From Diadema setosum (taxonomy: Eukaryota; Echinodermata; Echinoidea; Diadematoida; Diadematidae): 64,000 nucleotides of DNA. The translations under genes and the position numbers were made by a program. Below the pieces are notes generated by a model that did no database searches, was not told the origin of the DNA, and saw only the letters and a program-made list of their open reading frames with translations. The stretch is taken from contig NC_092695.1 in the NCBI RefSeq assembly GCF_964275005.1, forward strand, positions 10,250,197 through 10,314,196, in the 5' to 3' direction. This document shows, one piece after another, positions 22,800 to 37,600 of the stretch (its first letter is position 1; each line of letters starts with the position of its first letter).

Positions 22800-23870
22800 A
22801 TGGCTAAATCAGGTCTGCAGATGAAATTTACTGGGTCTCTGTCTCGTCTCCCACCGGGCGGTTCCAAGCCCAACTCAAGGCCTCCTTCTGCGGCATCGTC
22901 CATACTCTTCGACGAGGAAATCACCGGGAACATCATAGGAGTCGATAAGATTGATGAGGAGACCGAGCAGGATGGGAGCGGGGGAATGAACCTCGAAGAT
23001 GCAGAGAGACCGGCAAGTCGACCTCGAGTTCCGAGAGAGGAACGAGTTGGGATCATAGGCCAATATCGCAAGCCTTGGATCAGGCCCCACTCCACCATGG
23101 GTCACATAACCACCCTGAACGAGCGGCGGAGAAAGATGCTGAGCTACCGAAGCGGGCGGCCAAAGTCTGGGCCCGGTGCACTTCGGAGTCGGTCGGCCGC
23201 GGGAGGCATCAGCGATAACGCGTACAGCAATCGGACGAGTCGGTCCGCTACCAGCCGATCGGCCGGCCGAAAGTCTAGTCGCGCGTCCCTGCCAGGAGTA
23301 GCACGCAAACATTCGATGGTCGACAGCGACATCGAAGAGATTGTCTCTGTAGCTACTCCCGAATTCAAGGATCACCCCTCCTGGCCAGAAAACCCGACTC
23401 CAATAGAGGATGTGCCACCGACACCAGGGAGGAAAGATGGATGGACAGGAGGACATCAAGTCTCCACGGATGATACATCGACTTCAGCATCCGAAGCGAA
23501 ACGGATTCCGTCATTGGTGTCGACACCACGAATGTGCGCCATTAGCAATGAACAACGCGATCACGAAAGTGGCGACGAGGAGGGAAATCTGTCCAAGGAC
23601 GTCAACGACGAAGGGAGTGATTCGCAAAATTGCGGTCCAGCAGTCGTGGTCGAGCCCGAAAACGAAAACGTCGAAGATCGACCACGAAAGACGAGCGTGT
23701 TCGACGTCACCATGATGGCAGCCGTGTCGCCGGCAGGTTTTGGTGGGAATCGTCCACGAAGTCGAAGCACGGCCACCACAGACAGCGGACGATCCTCATC
23801 CCCCGCTACGGAGAGTTTGGGTAGGAGGGCACGAAAAGAAAGAATCAGACGGCTAGCTATGCAGTATGAG
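22800..23870 (+). CDS. CNBD2: CNBD2-like exon 1: disordered, Ser/Arg-rich N-terminal region
   Basis: Encodes residues 1-357. It is low in hydrophobic residues and rich in S, R, P, G and E, with clusters such as RTSRSATSRSAGRKSSRAS around 140-165 and an acidic stretch later. It ends in a basic helix-like piece, RRARKERIRRLAMQYE, before the donor GAG|GTAGGA. RPRKTS at about 295-299 fits a basophilic kinase (PKA-type) site. Mammalian CNBD2 is nearer 580 residues, so much of this region looks lineage-specific. The exon is markedly richer in G+C and CpG than its introns. Confidence 0.8.
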
Positions 23871-26800
23871 GTAGGATTATAAGATGAAATGACATCACAA
23901 AACCTTTTACTTAAGACTTAAAAAAAAGGAACGACATCTTTTCACATTTTAATCTACGATATGTTTTCCTTCTCTCCTTCTCTCTCTTCCTTTGTCATTG
24001 TCTTCCTTTCTCATACCTATTAATCCAATACTTTTTTGAAATATGTTTTGAAAATGCAAATGCTAATTACTTTCTACAGAAGCAAGCCTCTCAGTACCAG
24101 TAGTCTCCTATAAATGCCAATGAAAATTATATGAAAAACTGCGCGAATAACGCACATACCATATATAATCGCTCTGTACATTTGCAGAAAATATAAGATT
24201 GAAAAATCATACTGTTTCTTCAAATGGTACTTCTAAACATGTAAAGACAGCAGTTTGTTTACTGCACGGCATTATGTTTGTAAACGCTGCGTGTATTCAA
24301 CGCCCCCATGAAATAAAGAAAAAGAATAAACTGCAATCACTGTAAACAAAAATAATTAATAACTAATAATAGGCAAATTTCGTTATTTTCAATTGTCATT
24401 CATTCTTTTCATTTATTTTAACATATAGAGAGAACAATAATCATACACTTGTAGTTTCAAAATTACAATTTCAACCTGCAAATTATCATACAGAGACCAA
24501 TAAAAGTCTATAATGCTTGTTGAGAAAATGTCTCAAAGTAAATACAAAGTATATCTCTCTATACAGTATCATATATCTCTTTATCCGTAGACCTGTATAT
24601 GTAATAAACATATAGAAAACACATATATTCACCCTAATTAAGGTTTTATCCGAATACATGTACCCTATTTAAGTGTTCTTTTAGAGTACCACAAAAGAAT
24701 TGTGCACCACTGACTGTTATTAGACGATGTAATCTTCAAAGTTTGAATATGAATATGATATCAAGCATAACAACGCATCGCTTACACCATATTATAGTCA
24801 GAAGTTTTTCAATTTCGGGAACCGAATGTTGAGAAAGATGTAGTCTGAGATTAAAGTAAACAAAGAGTAAAGAAATAGGGAAGCCATGTGAATTTGCATC
24901 AGTGTATACGAAGTGTGTCTTTTTTTTTATGGGAAATTAATGGAAAGAGATGTTCTCACCACAAACGGATGCACACTATATGTCCTACCTCCAAAGTGTA
25001 CCTATTTGTAAGGGTGGAAAACAAAACAATTGAAAGGAGCAATTCACAAGAAAATAAAATTATGTATGTATAGAGTGATATGATGCTCTATATTGGTTAT
25101 GATTTAGAACCAAGATAGAGATCTAGATTACAGCGTAAACTGTAAAAATCTTAGTGATTGTGCTGTGATAATGAAAGGTAGTTCGTCGTGTATCATTCGG
25201 AAACAATAAGGACTTAAAAAAAAACTAAGGTATTTACGGGTGGAGGGAAAATGAGAGAACAAGAGTTCGTATTAACTTTTTGAGCTTCCTATATTTTAGG
25301 GGTGATGAAACGACGGCAGAAATTGATTCATCCAAGACTTTACTCAATCTATCGTATAACTCCAAAAAGATCAGTACATCTCGCCCTATAATGCAAACAG
25401 GATCGCATTCTTGAAACTCATGTTTTGTGGTATCTTTCATATACTTCTGACTGATTTTGTTTATAAACGGACAATTGACAACAAATGCGCAATCATTAGC
25501 TTCGTTTTATAGCACACTGAATATCCGTATCGTTTCTTTTGTATTATACATCCGGAACTTTTCCTCCAAAACTGCGTTCTTTTTCCATTTAAAGAAGACT
25601 CTAAAGAGAACAGTGATGACGCACACAATAAGAGACACGGGGGGGGGGGGGTGGGGCTTAAGATTACAGCCATCTGCAACGGCAACAATGCGAAGATCAA
25701 ACGTAATCCGAAAACACACAGTCACTTTAAAAACTCTGTTTTCATCAGTGCTGACGCAATCATTCCAACCGTAATGTCATCAGACGGTGTCGATACGCTT
25801 CTATCAATCATTTTGATCTCACGGCAACATGCGAATTCATAAAGATGCATTAAACCTTACACAATACCATGATCGTAAACATTATACAAAACAACGTTAT
25901 ACAGATATAGAAACAATGATTGCAGGTAAGAAAAAATATACACGTCATACCACACACGTAACAATATAATGAGTTGAGTTGAGTTTATTAACAACATACA
26001 TGTGAATATGATAACATGATAACATGAAATTCCATAGGGTAAGATACAATAACATGAAAAATTTTTTTTTATGAGAATACAATGATTTTGTACAAGGTTC
26101 TTACAGCTATGCAAGCATATATTTTACATACTTATATTTATCTTACATTAGAATACATGTGGTGTAATAGATTTAGTTTCGTTGTGATACATTTATCACT
26201 GAAAAGGCAAAGAGTATGAATAAGTATGTAATGTAGAAATACGCATAGACAAAGGTTCTGAAAAAAATAGAAAAACAGAAGATAATGTTGTTAAAGGGGG
26301 AACCAAAAGTTAGCACAAGTGCTAGTCGAGAATGGTTCTCCCATTATAGCTACATGTATATATATTTAAGCTGTTTATTGCAAGGTCTATACTCTTTTAA
26401 AGTAACTGTACTATAAAAGTACATTAAACTAAACACTGAATATTCTTTTCTTCACTAAACTTCAATATTTTAACAAGTGCTTTTTTAGGTTTCTTCGAAA
26501 TGACGATCTTGTTCTTTCCTCCTGAATATTTTTGGGCAAACTATTCCAAAACTTTGACCCGACAAAAGATATAGAAAATGTACCATGTGTATAATGAAAT
26601 TATACTGCAAAATAATTTGTTAAGTTCATGTCTATGTTTATATCATTGCGCCACTATACCATTACACCGCTATGTGAAAGAGACTGATACTAGTATCACA
26701 CAATGTTTAGAAATAAGTTTCTAGGTAGCAGTTTGATAATGCACTCCGCCGCCTTTCACATTCTCATGTTCCCCGTCCTAACAATTACATTATTACGTAA

Positions 26801-28641
26801 TATCACAAACTTCCACAACGTCATAGGACATTCTCGTTTCTTGCACGCTTTTGTGAACTATTCAAACTTGTCCAGAGAGGATCTCCGATATGGGTTGATC
26901 AAGAAGAGAATACAAATGGGTCGGTATTGATTTGCGTACCTGCCGAAGTTGGTCTTATTGAGAAAATCCCCCGGGGACGGACCCGTAGCCACGGACGCAT
27001 TTTCAGGCCAGTCTCACATTCCCACGTATTGATCTCAAGTGACCTCTCCAAAGATTGATTTTGGAGCTTCGCCGCCCGGCCCGATCGACATACGTTCGAA
27101 TTCGGTCTTTGTTTTCGGGAAGCGAGGCTGATGAGCGCGGAGAGGGAGGACGATTCCATTCGACGGTGTGATTTACTTATTTCACGGGATAACATGCTCG
27201 TAGGAGAAAGAATGCAAAAACCTCACGCAATTATTCAGCTCATTACGCAAATGAAGTTTGCAGTTCATAGCGTACGCTCTTTATTTTTTCGCCCCATTTC
27301 TCTTGACCATTCACATTAACAATACAACTCAAAGCAAAGTGTAAGTTTTCCCACGCTTTGCGAATGACATAGTCTTTGAAAGTTTTTTTTAATTATTATT
27401 ATGCGTCAACATGTTAATTAAAAGAGAAAGACACAAAACACATAGAGCTCATATCATTCTATGATTCAAAGGAAATGAAAATCAATACAGTTTTCTTTTC
27501 CCTCAACGATTCACAAAACAAATAACCGACGCCCTCAAATAATTAAGTACGACGCAAGATCGATTGACCAGATTCATTCCAAGGGAACAGCGCAAGGAGA
27601 TATCATTATTTATTTACAGTGGACTCAACATGAAAAGCAGTTTGTTTGGCCGGATGACAAGTGAAGCTACTCCGCGGGAGATGAGCTAATTTGGAAATGA
27701 TTACAATACGATCGCTTTTCTACTACCATGTAATGATCCTTTTGTTATCATAATCCCTACAGCCCTGTACAACAAATACATAACCATCTAAAAAGACTTG
27801 TAACAACGTTCAACAGAAACACATGTCTTATTGTTCTCCTTTGCACCCCAATTTATTTTCTCATGGGTTTTCTCTTCCTTTTCCTGATAACGTAGAAAGA
27901 TAATCTCTCCCTTCATTACGGAAATTTTCGTCTTAGTTAATTTGTTAACTTTGATAACACAGGAAATTATTTTTCGGTTCACTTTTGATCATTTCCCTTT
28001 TCGCGATGTGTGCTGTCTGTGAGGAATTTAGTTGTATTGGCATAGAGGATCAGCAAGCACCTCAGGTTTTACGGGAGGCTCCCCGAAAAATAAAAGAACC
28101 TCTTCATGGCTTAATCAATTTAGATTATCCTCTCGGGGTTATGTTGTTCCAATTGGGATACATGTATAACGCATATCACAATATCATGACTGCTTTTTTA
28201 ATCCTTCCTGATTTTGATTCTGAGAGGTGGTAGCCCTGTATGGTATATGGTATCTTCGTCACCATGTTTGTCAATATCTGATGATTATAGTGTAGGTTTT
28301 ACAGAACAATTCTATTTTCTCAGGAGTTCTCTAATATCTTTCATCGTGTATGGTATAAGCTGCTATTAAGAATTATAGAATATGATTTCGTCATGTGTCA
28401 ATTGGGTTTTGTTCTCTTTTACTTTCAGAACTGTCGCTTTAACCGTCCCGCTGAATCAGTAAGTATAATACTGAGTATGATAATTGTAATCTTGTGTAAA
28501 TGTTCATTTATAAATCACTATCACTAAAGGAAAAGAGGATGATGCCAAAGTTTGAGTGTATCATGAGGCAGTATGGACCAGCGGAGTTGAGATGTATAAC
28601 GTGCATAAGCGTTTGAAAATGTGGATACTAGTGTAATGAAT

Positions 28642-28693
<52 letters not shown>

Positions 28694-31600
28694 CGTGTGT
28701 ATTTAATGTTACAGGGATTTTAGGAAACGTATTAAAAAGTATCCCTTTTAACGCGATCGAAAAGAGTGAACCAGCGTTTGCGTTTTCATTTTCAAGCTAC
28801 AAAGAGACGATGAAGTACGCCTGATTATATATATATATTTTTTCTTTTATTTTTTTTTTGTTCGCCATGAAAGCAAATCCTACCTCTTTCGAGTACATTT
28901 ATAACAGCCGGGTCTCATTTTTGTCCCTAGCCCAAGGAAGGATAATGGTACATCAAAACAACACTTTACATCAGGTCATACACGCGTAGAGGTAGCATTT
29001 TATAAGTAAGTTTACCGATAGCTGGGTCGCTGCCTTTAACATCAAAGAGGGTAAAATGGCGGAGTGGAGTTGGTGCAGCTCACCTTGCGTAACAGCTAGT
29101 GTGTGTTATCAGTTCTTAACAAACATCATGGGGACGCTAAAGATCCATCACATATATTTCATTCGGTTACCCGACGGAGATTGCTATTTGAGATACTGAA
29201 TTCGAGACAACATAATTGTTCGGTGTGGAGCAACTAATGTTTGGCAGTTGAGTACATTCATGACACGAGACGTGATTGGACTGCTGCATACTTCTTGTGA
29301 TGGGGGCTTTCACCAAATTGGTTAGGACGGCTTTGTGATCTTTAACCAGTCTACAATTAGAACCCAACTGCATTTGTTGATTACTTGCATGCAGAAATGG
29401 TACACCCTTTGTCATGGAACGTACGTTTAGTCACACGCGAATGAGTGTAAAGTCGTCTGCTAACATGCACTTTCAGGACAACATAATACCAATTTTCAGC
29501 AGCGACCAAAGGAAACCAACGTATCTTTATAAAGACTAATTGCCCGAACTGACATTATTGAATTGACAAAGGACAATCGGAGGAAACTATTAGCGAATGA
29601 AAGAGACGAGCTTTTAGGTTGCTGATCTACTGTTTTCCTGCATGTCTTTCCGACTGTTGTGTGACTCATCCAGAATTGAGGAGTCATCAAGGAGATCAAC
29701 TTGTTGAGATGTTTACAGAATCTTGGAAGATTTGTCCGATCTTATAGTTTGTAATGATCGCGCTGGCTAGCGATAATTTTTACCACCGTGCGATGACACG
29801 ACACACAGACGTGTCGGACGGAATGCGCCGGTATCTCCTCACAACCACAAGGGCCTCCGATCGCAGAAACGCATTGCAAACGGAATATATCATCTGGAAA
29901 ATTGGGAATAAACCAGTAGAGGGGGTGAGTTTAGGCTGCATCTATCAGAACGGCAAGAATTACGAAGAAATGGGGGAAGAAACTAATGAGATGAAAGGGG
30001 AAAAAGAAGAATCAATTATAGAAGATGCAGAATTTAATATAATAAGGAAAAGAAAGGGAAACAAGAGAGAAGGGGCAGACAAAGAACGATAAAAAGAACT
30101 TAAATTTCATCACTTATATGTAACGAAGAGCAAAAATTGTCATGCTACAACTTAATACAATTTGAAAACAAGAGTGTCGAAAATCAAATCCAAATGGTAT
30201 GATCCTATGTATATTCCAATCTATCCGGAAAGAAATCAAGTATTGTTACCAAAAGAAAGTCAAAATGCATACATGAAAATTCACGCTCAACACTCAATTT
30301 GTGGAAATAGTTGACTTGATTTTAATGAACTGAAAGCCACATAATACTATAAATGACAAGGATTTATTCAATCAGATAGGTAAGAGGAGTGGAATCCCTT
30401 CGCAATTTTGTGCAAATTTCTGCGTAGGTTAGAAAATTGGGTAAACTTTTCACGCAGTTATATTAAGCGAACCTGCTGAAACATTGTGAACAAATTTAGG
30501 TAAAATAAAGCGTAAATAATGAACTACCGAGAATCCAATGTTTGAAAAATAGGCTACTACTTTGTCAGTGAGGGAACTCCCGTTAACATGTCACATTCAC
30601 GCACGCGTGATACCGGTCATTCTACAGAGTAGATTATTAACTCTCTCAGTGAAGAGTGTAATATATTTACGTGCAATGTTAATAGGATTTGGATACGGTG
30701 GTCTCGACAGAGTTAATTCTCATGACGTCATAAAAAAAATAAACGCAAGGAATATATCAGATCTCAGCAAGGGTGTCAATCAGAAACTACACAACGTAAC
30801 AAAAGTAAAGATAATTGAGAAGTCACGTGGTGTCCAATCTCATCCCAGGTTTTTAATCCCCGTTATTTATCTTTGGTAAACAGAACAGTAATATGCTCGA
30901 AGATGGCTTTTAAGCCGAGTTAATCAGATTAAAGGAGTGATAACGTGATGGGATGTAACGGTAATCATAGAAAAGATAGTTTAATCTTGTTAGCATTTAA
31001 CGGTGTCCCGTAATAGATTCTGATCTACAGGGCACGATTCGTGGTGTATACTATACAGAAAAGTGTATGAATAAAAACTATACAAAGAAGGAAAATAATT
31101 CCCTATCGTTTAAAGTGAAAACGGCAAAATATTACGAAATAACCTCATCAGGTTGCTGGTTCTAACGCACCATGGTGTGAGAAGATGTTTGTTGTTGTTC
31201 TTCTTCTTGTTGTTGGTAATGTTGTTGCTGATGTTGTTGCTTTTGCTGTGTTGCTGCCTTGTTTGCCTGTTTGATGCGTAGACGCTGTCGAAACCACTAC
31301 ACGTTCCTTTGCTGTATTGGATAGCTCCTCTTCTGTGTGATGAGTGTATAATGTGGAATTGTATGGATGACTCTTGAAGGCGTAAGGCCGTGTTTCATTT
31401 TTATATAGGGCACTGAGCACTGTTTCACTGATCTGGAAATGCCTTTCCATTGTTACACAGTTTTAAATTTTAGCAAGCACTCCCTCACTCTATTATCTTA
31501 TTGATGTTGATATCTTTTGGAAAACAAAAATCAAGACAAATATTACTGTAGGGCCTTTAGATTTTTTTTTAATATATATAATTGGTTTATTAGAGCACAC

Positions 31601-34600
31601 AAAATAATGAAAGGTATGTTTTGGTCGAAAATCCAACAAATACAACCAAATGCCTTTTAGAATTAACACAACTCTAATTTTATGAAAAGGGGAAGTGTTT
31701 TCCTTCTCGATTTCATTTGGGGAGAGGGGAGGGAGAACTTGGTGAATGTAACTTATTGATACTATATAATTATGGACAGACGTTTACTTCACCATCTATG
31801 TGATTGCAACTAAAGCTATATGTAAAAAGTACTGTTGTTTTCTTGAAGACATGCGGAACTTTAAATGCACGGACCTGCTGAAGAGCAGTCTCCGGACTGA
31901 AGTGTACGTCATACTTAAACAACTTAGGAATAAATGAAACGTTAAATGCCGAAGCTTTCATATTTTATGTCTGATTTTGATGACGCTTCCACACAATTCT
32001 GTTTGTCTGATTATATTCTATTATATGGAACTAACTTTAACATAAAGTGGCGTTAAACTATGCTACATTTGCACGCAATATATTCTAATTGTCATTCCGC
32101 CATTGTATACCGTGCAGATAAAACACGATTGTTACTTAAAATAGGGCCTAATCTGTATACAATTGTCTTTATTCTATCCACAGCCCAGAGTCAAACTCCG
32201 CAGAGTCTTAAAGACCGTTCGCGTTATAGCCGGGATATGTCTTGCCTTAAAAAGGTATGCAGGATGTGTTCTATCACATGTCGAATCGTGTAACTCTAAG
32301 ATAATCTCTGTGAAATACGACAAATCACATCGTTGAAATCGTTTAAAGAAGAAGAAACAACATTTTCCCGTGTCTGTATAGTATGTGTCACAACTACAGG
32401 ATATGGATGTGAAACCGTAAGGTCATAATGTTTCCTCAGTGCCGTGGAGTGGTCTTTTGAAATGAATTGAACAAACACTTGCAATAAAACTCCTGTCATA
32501 TAGATTTAAATTTGCATTGCAAAACATAATGATCAAAATGATATTTGTAGACTTGTTAGATGTATGGTATAGACCAAGCGCTGCCCTTGAAAATGAAACA
32601 GGACATACATTCGCATGATGTTAATGACATTGGATCTGACTTCCCTTTGTTGCCATAGTTACGTGAAGGAGGAGGAGACGAAACAGTGGTCTCTACACGA
32701 GATGCATCTCAACCTCCGGGCTGACATGGAGCAGAATCTTGCCTTCGACCTCATCATGTTCTCCAAGCTCAGAGTGGTAAAATTCCATTATTACGTAGAC
32801 TGATCACGTGATCTGCTATCACTTCGGCAGCCATGTACAATGAAGAAAGTCATTTAGAACCTGTCAAACTATATACGCGTATATAGCAAAACGATGAACT
32901 TTCTGCATTCTATCCATGGGATCTTTATCTTTAAAGTAATGACAACATGATTTTAAAAAGTGTCATTATAAAGAAAAGTCAATGGAATGGACATGAAAAG
33001 GTTAGATGGCAATTTTTTCGTGAAAATTAGATCACATGTCCTGACTTGCAAAAAGGACTCAAATACAGAATGAAAAAGAAACACCAAACAAAACTAAACT
33101 CAGAAAACTGTATAAGTTGTAAAATTGTTCTATTTCAAATGAAACGAAAGAAGTGTTGATATTCAGTATTTGTAAGACTTAGTATGACATTTCGAGCATA
33201 ATTGGTCATTCTGGTCAGTGATGTTACATTCGTTCTTAATGTGAGCACTAACTTGTACGAGTTGATAAAGACACATGTTAAACATCGGGATAATCCTCTT
33301 ACGGGTCCCAAGGATTATATCTACTCTGATAAAGATTAATGTCCACTGCAAGTTACATGTTGTCAGTTTGGCTTTTCACTGGAGGCATGATAAGAACGGG
33401 TAAGATTAGTTTACTGACACATGTTAAAATGTCCTTCTGTCCTTGTGTAACAAGCCGTAGAAGACAAACATTTTGTCACACATCTGTTTATCGCCATTCC
33501 CGTGAGCCCTGAGTGTCCATTTCCAGATTTAAGTTAACTTAACACACTGGGACATAATTACTTTGAAATAAATACCAGTACGCACGCATCTTCACATGAT
33601 ATGCACACACCCAGCCAAATATAGCGAGTGTGTAGGGCTTGCGTGACCACATGGTCTATACTCACCCACTTGATAATAATTTACTCGTTTAGTAATGCGT
33701 GACGAATGAAATATGAACTAATTGCTATAAAGTCCAAAAGGTATTGTATTTCATGCCATCCGTAAACATATCTTTTTCAGAAATATCGTATTCAGTCCTT
33801 TTGGACGTATACAAATAGAGCTCCGTGATAGCCAAGAACGCTTTCATGGTTCAATCTTTATTGCACTGCTTTATCCTCTGATATTGTAGTAGTTTTGGTA
33901 TTATTGCCTTTGATCAGTCATTGGTGCTTTACTCTTCAACTAGCAAACAGTGTTGTAGACTCTGTGCTTCTCAAATTTTCACATAGGGACGTTTTATTTT
34001 CTATCTCGTTATTCCTACAGACAAGAGGCTCGGAAAAGCTCAAAACAATTTTGGCCCAAAGGCCAGAAGAGAGAACACGCCCAGAAATCGAAGTGGTAAG
34101 TGGACGAACCCGTGATGATATCCCCATGGTAGTCAAAGTTTACCACAGTTATTAATGAAATCAGTTGAATCTTCATACTACATGCAAGTAATTTTCGTCT
34201 TGAAATATCACAAATATTTCAATCTCTGTAAACTGACATGACTTTTTTTTGGTTTACATTCATTGTCAGCTATCGTAGGGCATTGTGTGATTTCTAGATC
34301 AAAATTCTAACTTGTTAAAGGTTTGAGATGAATCCTATCGATATCAATTTGGGCGAAGGCATGCACTCTTCGCAGACATTTTACAAACAGTAAAAGTGCC
34401 ATGAAAGATCAGTTAAACTTTTAGTAATCATAATCAACAAATCATGATGAGAAAAAAAAAACAATCATCGCCGATAACCTTTATTCATCATCATTTTACC
34501 ATCGAGTTATTCAAGATTTGTATTGTTTATGATGCAGGTACTGGCTCTGCTAAGGAAGAACAAAGCATTTTCAGAATACCAGAAGGAAACCCAGGTAGCT

Positions 34601-37600
34601 TTGGCCAAGGTTATGGAATACCAAAGGTGAGTCGTCAGAATTTCGAGGACAACAAGGTCTTCTGGAAAGATGATATGCCTACAAACCATTCATTGTAAAT
34701 CATTTACATAATAATGAACCTTCATCTTCAAGGTGTTACCGTTAACGGCAACATATCTTCTGAGATGAACATAATCATGACAGAAGAAGTGAAATGTCTG
34801 TATAGGGCACACAGTGCATAATGTAACACTGTGCAAAGTATAATGTAATATCGTAATTCCAAGTGAAATACGTCGTAACTTTTAAATCAATTTTGTCTAA
34901 GAAATAAACTTCACAAAGAACAACGTAAACGTCTACAACATACATGTATTTATCAAGCACTCAGGAATTTCATTCCAAGTTTATTGTAGGTCTTAGAAGC
35001 ATGGAGCATGGTATCTCCAAACACGTTCCAACGTCATCAGTTTACAAAAAGTCATTCATTTCAAAAGATACTGGATATGAAGCGCTCTATTTTAAGCTAT
35101 GTTAAAGTTAATGTTAAAGTATGTATCATATTTGTTTTAAAAAAAATGATTTGGGCAGGTTCGAGCCTCGTCGAATCGTGCTGAAAGAAGGTCACGTGGC
35201 GTCCGGTTTTTACATCGTCCTCTCGGGAACCTGTCTGGTCAACCAGACGGAGATTGACCCACGGAACAACGAGCCCTTCGTCCGAACCATCACCCAGCTG
35301 ACTGGAGGCCAGGCGTTTGGGGTAAGAAGCTGAGGATGACGAGTTTGAAGTTATATACTAGTACTAGTAGTTTCCAACGCTATCTTCTAGAGCGCTGTAT
35401 GATGACATTTCATGATGCAGTATACCCGGCGTAGGTATAGCGAAGTGTTGCTCCAGGTATAACAACGAACTGTGAGTTAGCTGAGAAATATACAGTGAGG
35501 ATACCATCACTAATCCTACCTGAAAATTTTGGGATTGCTTTTTTATATGAAATAATCGATTTTGAAGAAAAAAAAAACCGGAAAAAGAAGAATAGAACGC
35601 AGCTTCACTTTCAGCTATCATGTTACAGTCATTTTGGAGGCTTGTGCGTCAGTCCGGTAAGTTGTATATCCACATCAATGAAATCTTGTTTGTGCCGAAT
35701 TATTTTCAGATTAATTATGTCGTATAATATCACCTGATGCAAGTGATTATGAGCCACGTATGCAGAAATAAGTATGTATTAGTCAGTATGTCGAATGAGA
35801 GACCCACAAAATACCGTTGCATCGTTTTTTTCTCTTTCGTCTTGTTTTGTTTGGGTTTTGTAGGAGTACAGCCTCCTTCACGACACCGTCCGATCGGCCA
35901 GCGTTGTCTGCAAAGACGAGGTCGAAGTCCTTCTCATTAACAAAGACGTGAGTTGAGCTGCTTCTCAGATGATAAATACGTTTTGATGAGACAATCGTTT
36001 TATTCGTGTTTCTACGCTATTGTTTGTAAATTTTTACTAAATACACTTGATAAATCATATATACCAATATATCGTTATTTCATCTGTCTAAATTTGGTGC
36101 ATTATTGCCATTAACAGTCTACACGCTTATTTAGTTGATTATTTTTTTTTAAAGAAATAGATGCATGTTCTCCCAAAAATACGCACACAAGATATCCATC
36201 ACACCCCGATTTTCTACTAAATTTTCCCGTAGATGTCACGTGTATACTGGAAGTATTTGTTATTGCCAATTTTTTCGCAAAATGAATGTATCTGTAGGGC
36301 CTGCTGTACAAAATACACATAAAAGATATGCCATTTATATCATTAAATGCAACCGATCCCATCGTATACGAAAATTTTCTGTAGATGTTTCTTGTATTAG
36401 TCGTCACACGGTGACGAAATTTTTCAGCAATATACTACAATGTACTCATAAAGTGGGTAAGCCTGCCCGGGAAGCCCGCCAAAACTCAAGAGAGGTACAT
36501 CGGGTATTATCCATATTACTCTTATTTTGCATGTGACCGTCTTTTATTCCATGTACAGGACTTCGATGACATCATTAAGCAACCCATGGAGCAGAAGCGA
36601 GACGAGCTGATCGATTTCTGCAACAAACATGACATCTACATCTCGGCCTCGTCGGAAGTTATCGCAAACCAGCCTAAGTCGATATACACCAAGTTCTTCA
36701 AGTGAGGATGCATTCAGTCTGGTTTTCTCCTAATGACAGGCTTTCGATTACAAGTATATACATAAAATTGTATGCGGCAGACACGTTTATGTTTTCTCGA
36801 CCTTGGCCTATTGATTCTTTGCGTTCAAAAAAAAAAGGGGGGGGGGGAGGGGACTCCTGACGACAATGTCAGTGTTCTCAGCTCTTTGGGCGTATTCGTC
36901 AGAACGACGTGATCAACATTTTGAATTATAAACAAGTACTGTACGTTGTTTTAATAATTAAGACTATCACACAGTCAATCCTTCAACAAAACAAGTTGAT
37001 CGGGTTGGGCACATAATTATGCATATCTTTGTCAAAACCCCATATATTCAAAGGGTCATTACACAAACATCCTATGACACTTACTGTTTTTTGTTGTTTT
37101 GTTTTCGTGTTTTTTTTATAGGCCAGGCCTGCTCATCACAAATGACATCATGGCGAGTGAATACATTTACGTCGTAAAAGGAGTAAGTATATATCACGCT
37201 ATCGTTGATTATACATAATGATTGTGACACAGATTCCCATTACAAATTATTGTACATGTAGTTACAACTTTGCTTTCCGTCTCCACGACCAGGTTTCAAA
37301 AGCTTCTCGATATATACTTCATACTTCAGCACTGTATAGCGGTATCGAAATTTCCGTGAACACTTATTCATTTTTTTTTTCATGAGTGTTTTTTTTTTTA
37401 TTTGGGTGTTTTACCCCGTCTATACAATGTGATCCCTGTGCAATATGTCTATCATAAATGAAGACACACCGTGCTCAATGTTTGATATCGATGATGTTTC
37501 TCGTATCATCAGGGAAAGTGTAGCGTAGTGGCGGAGATCAAGGAGTTAAAAGGACAGGGGAAGAAGGGACAGCTCCATGAGAGATTCACCATGGACGACG

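Noticed and set aside
22652-23779. Long minus-strand open frames (148, 194, 74 and 72 codons)
   Set aside because: Shadows of the G+C-rich, low-complexity first exon of the CNBD2-like gene on the plus strand.
29754-30092. 112-codon plus-strand open frame
   Set aside because: Lies in a CNBD2-like intron, has no family resemblance and degenerates into K/E-rich low complexity; no supporting splice or polyadenylation context.
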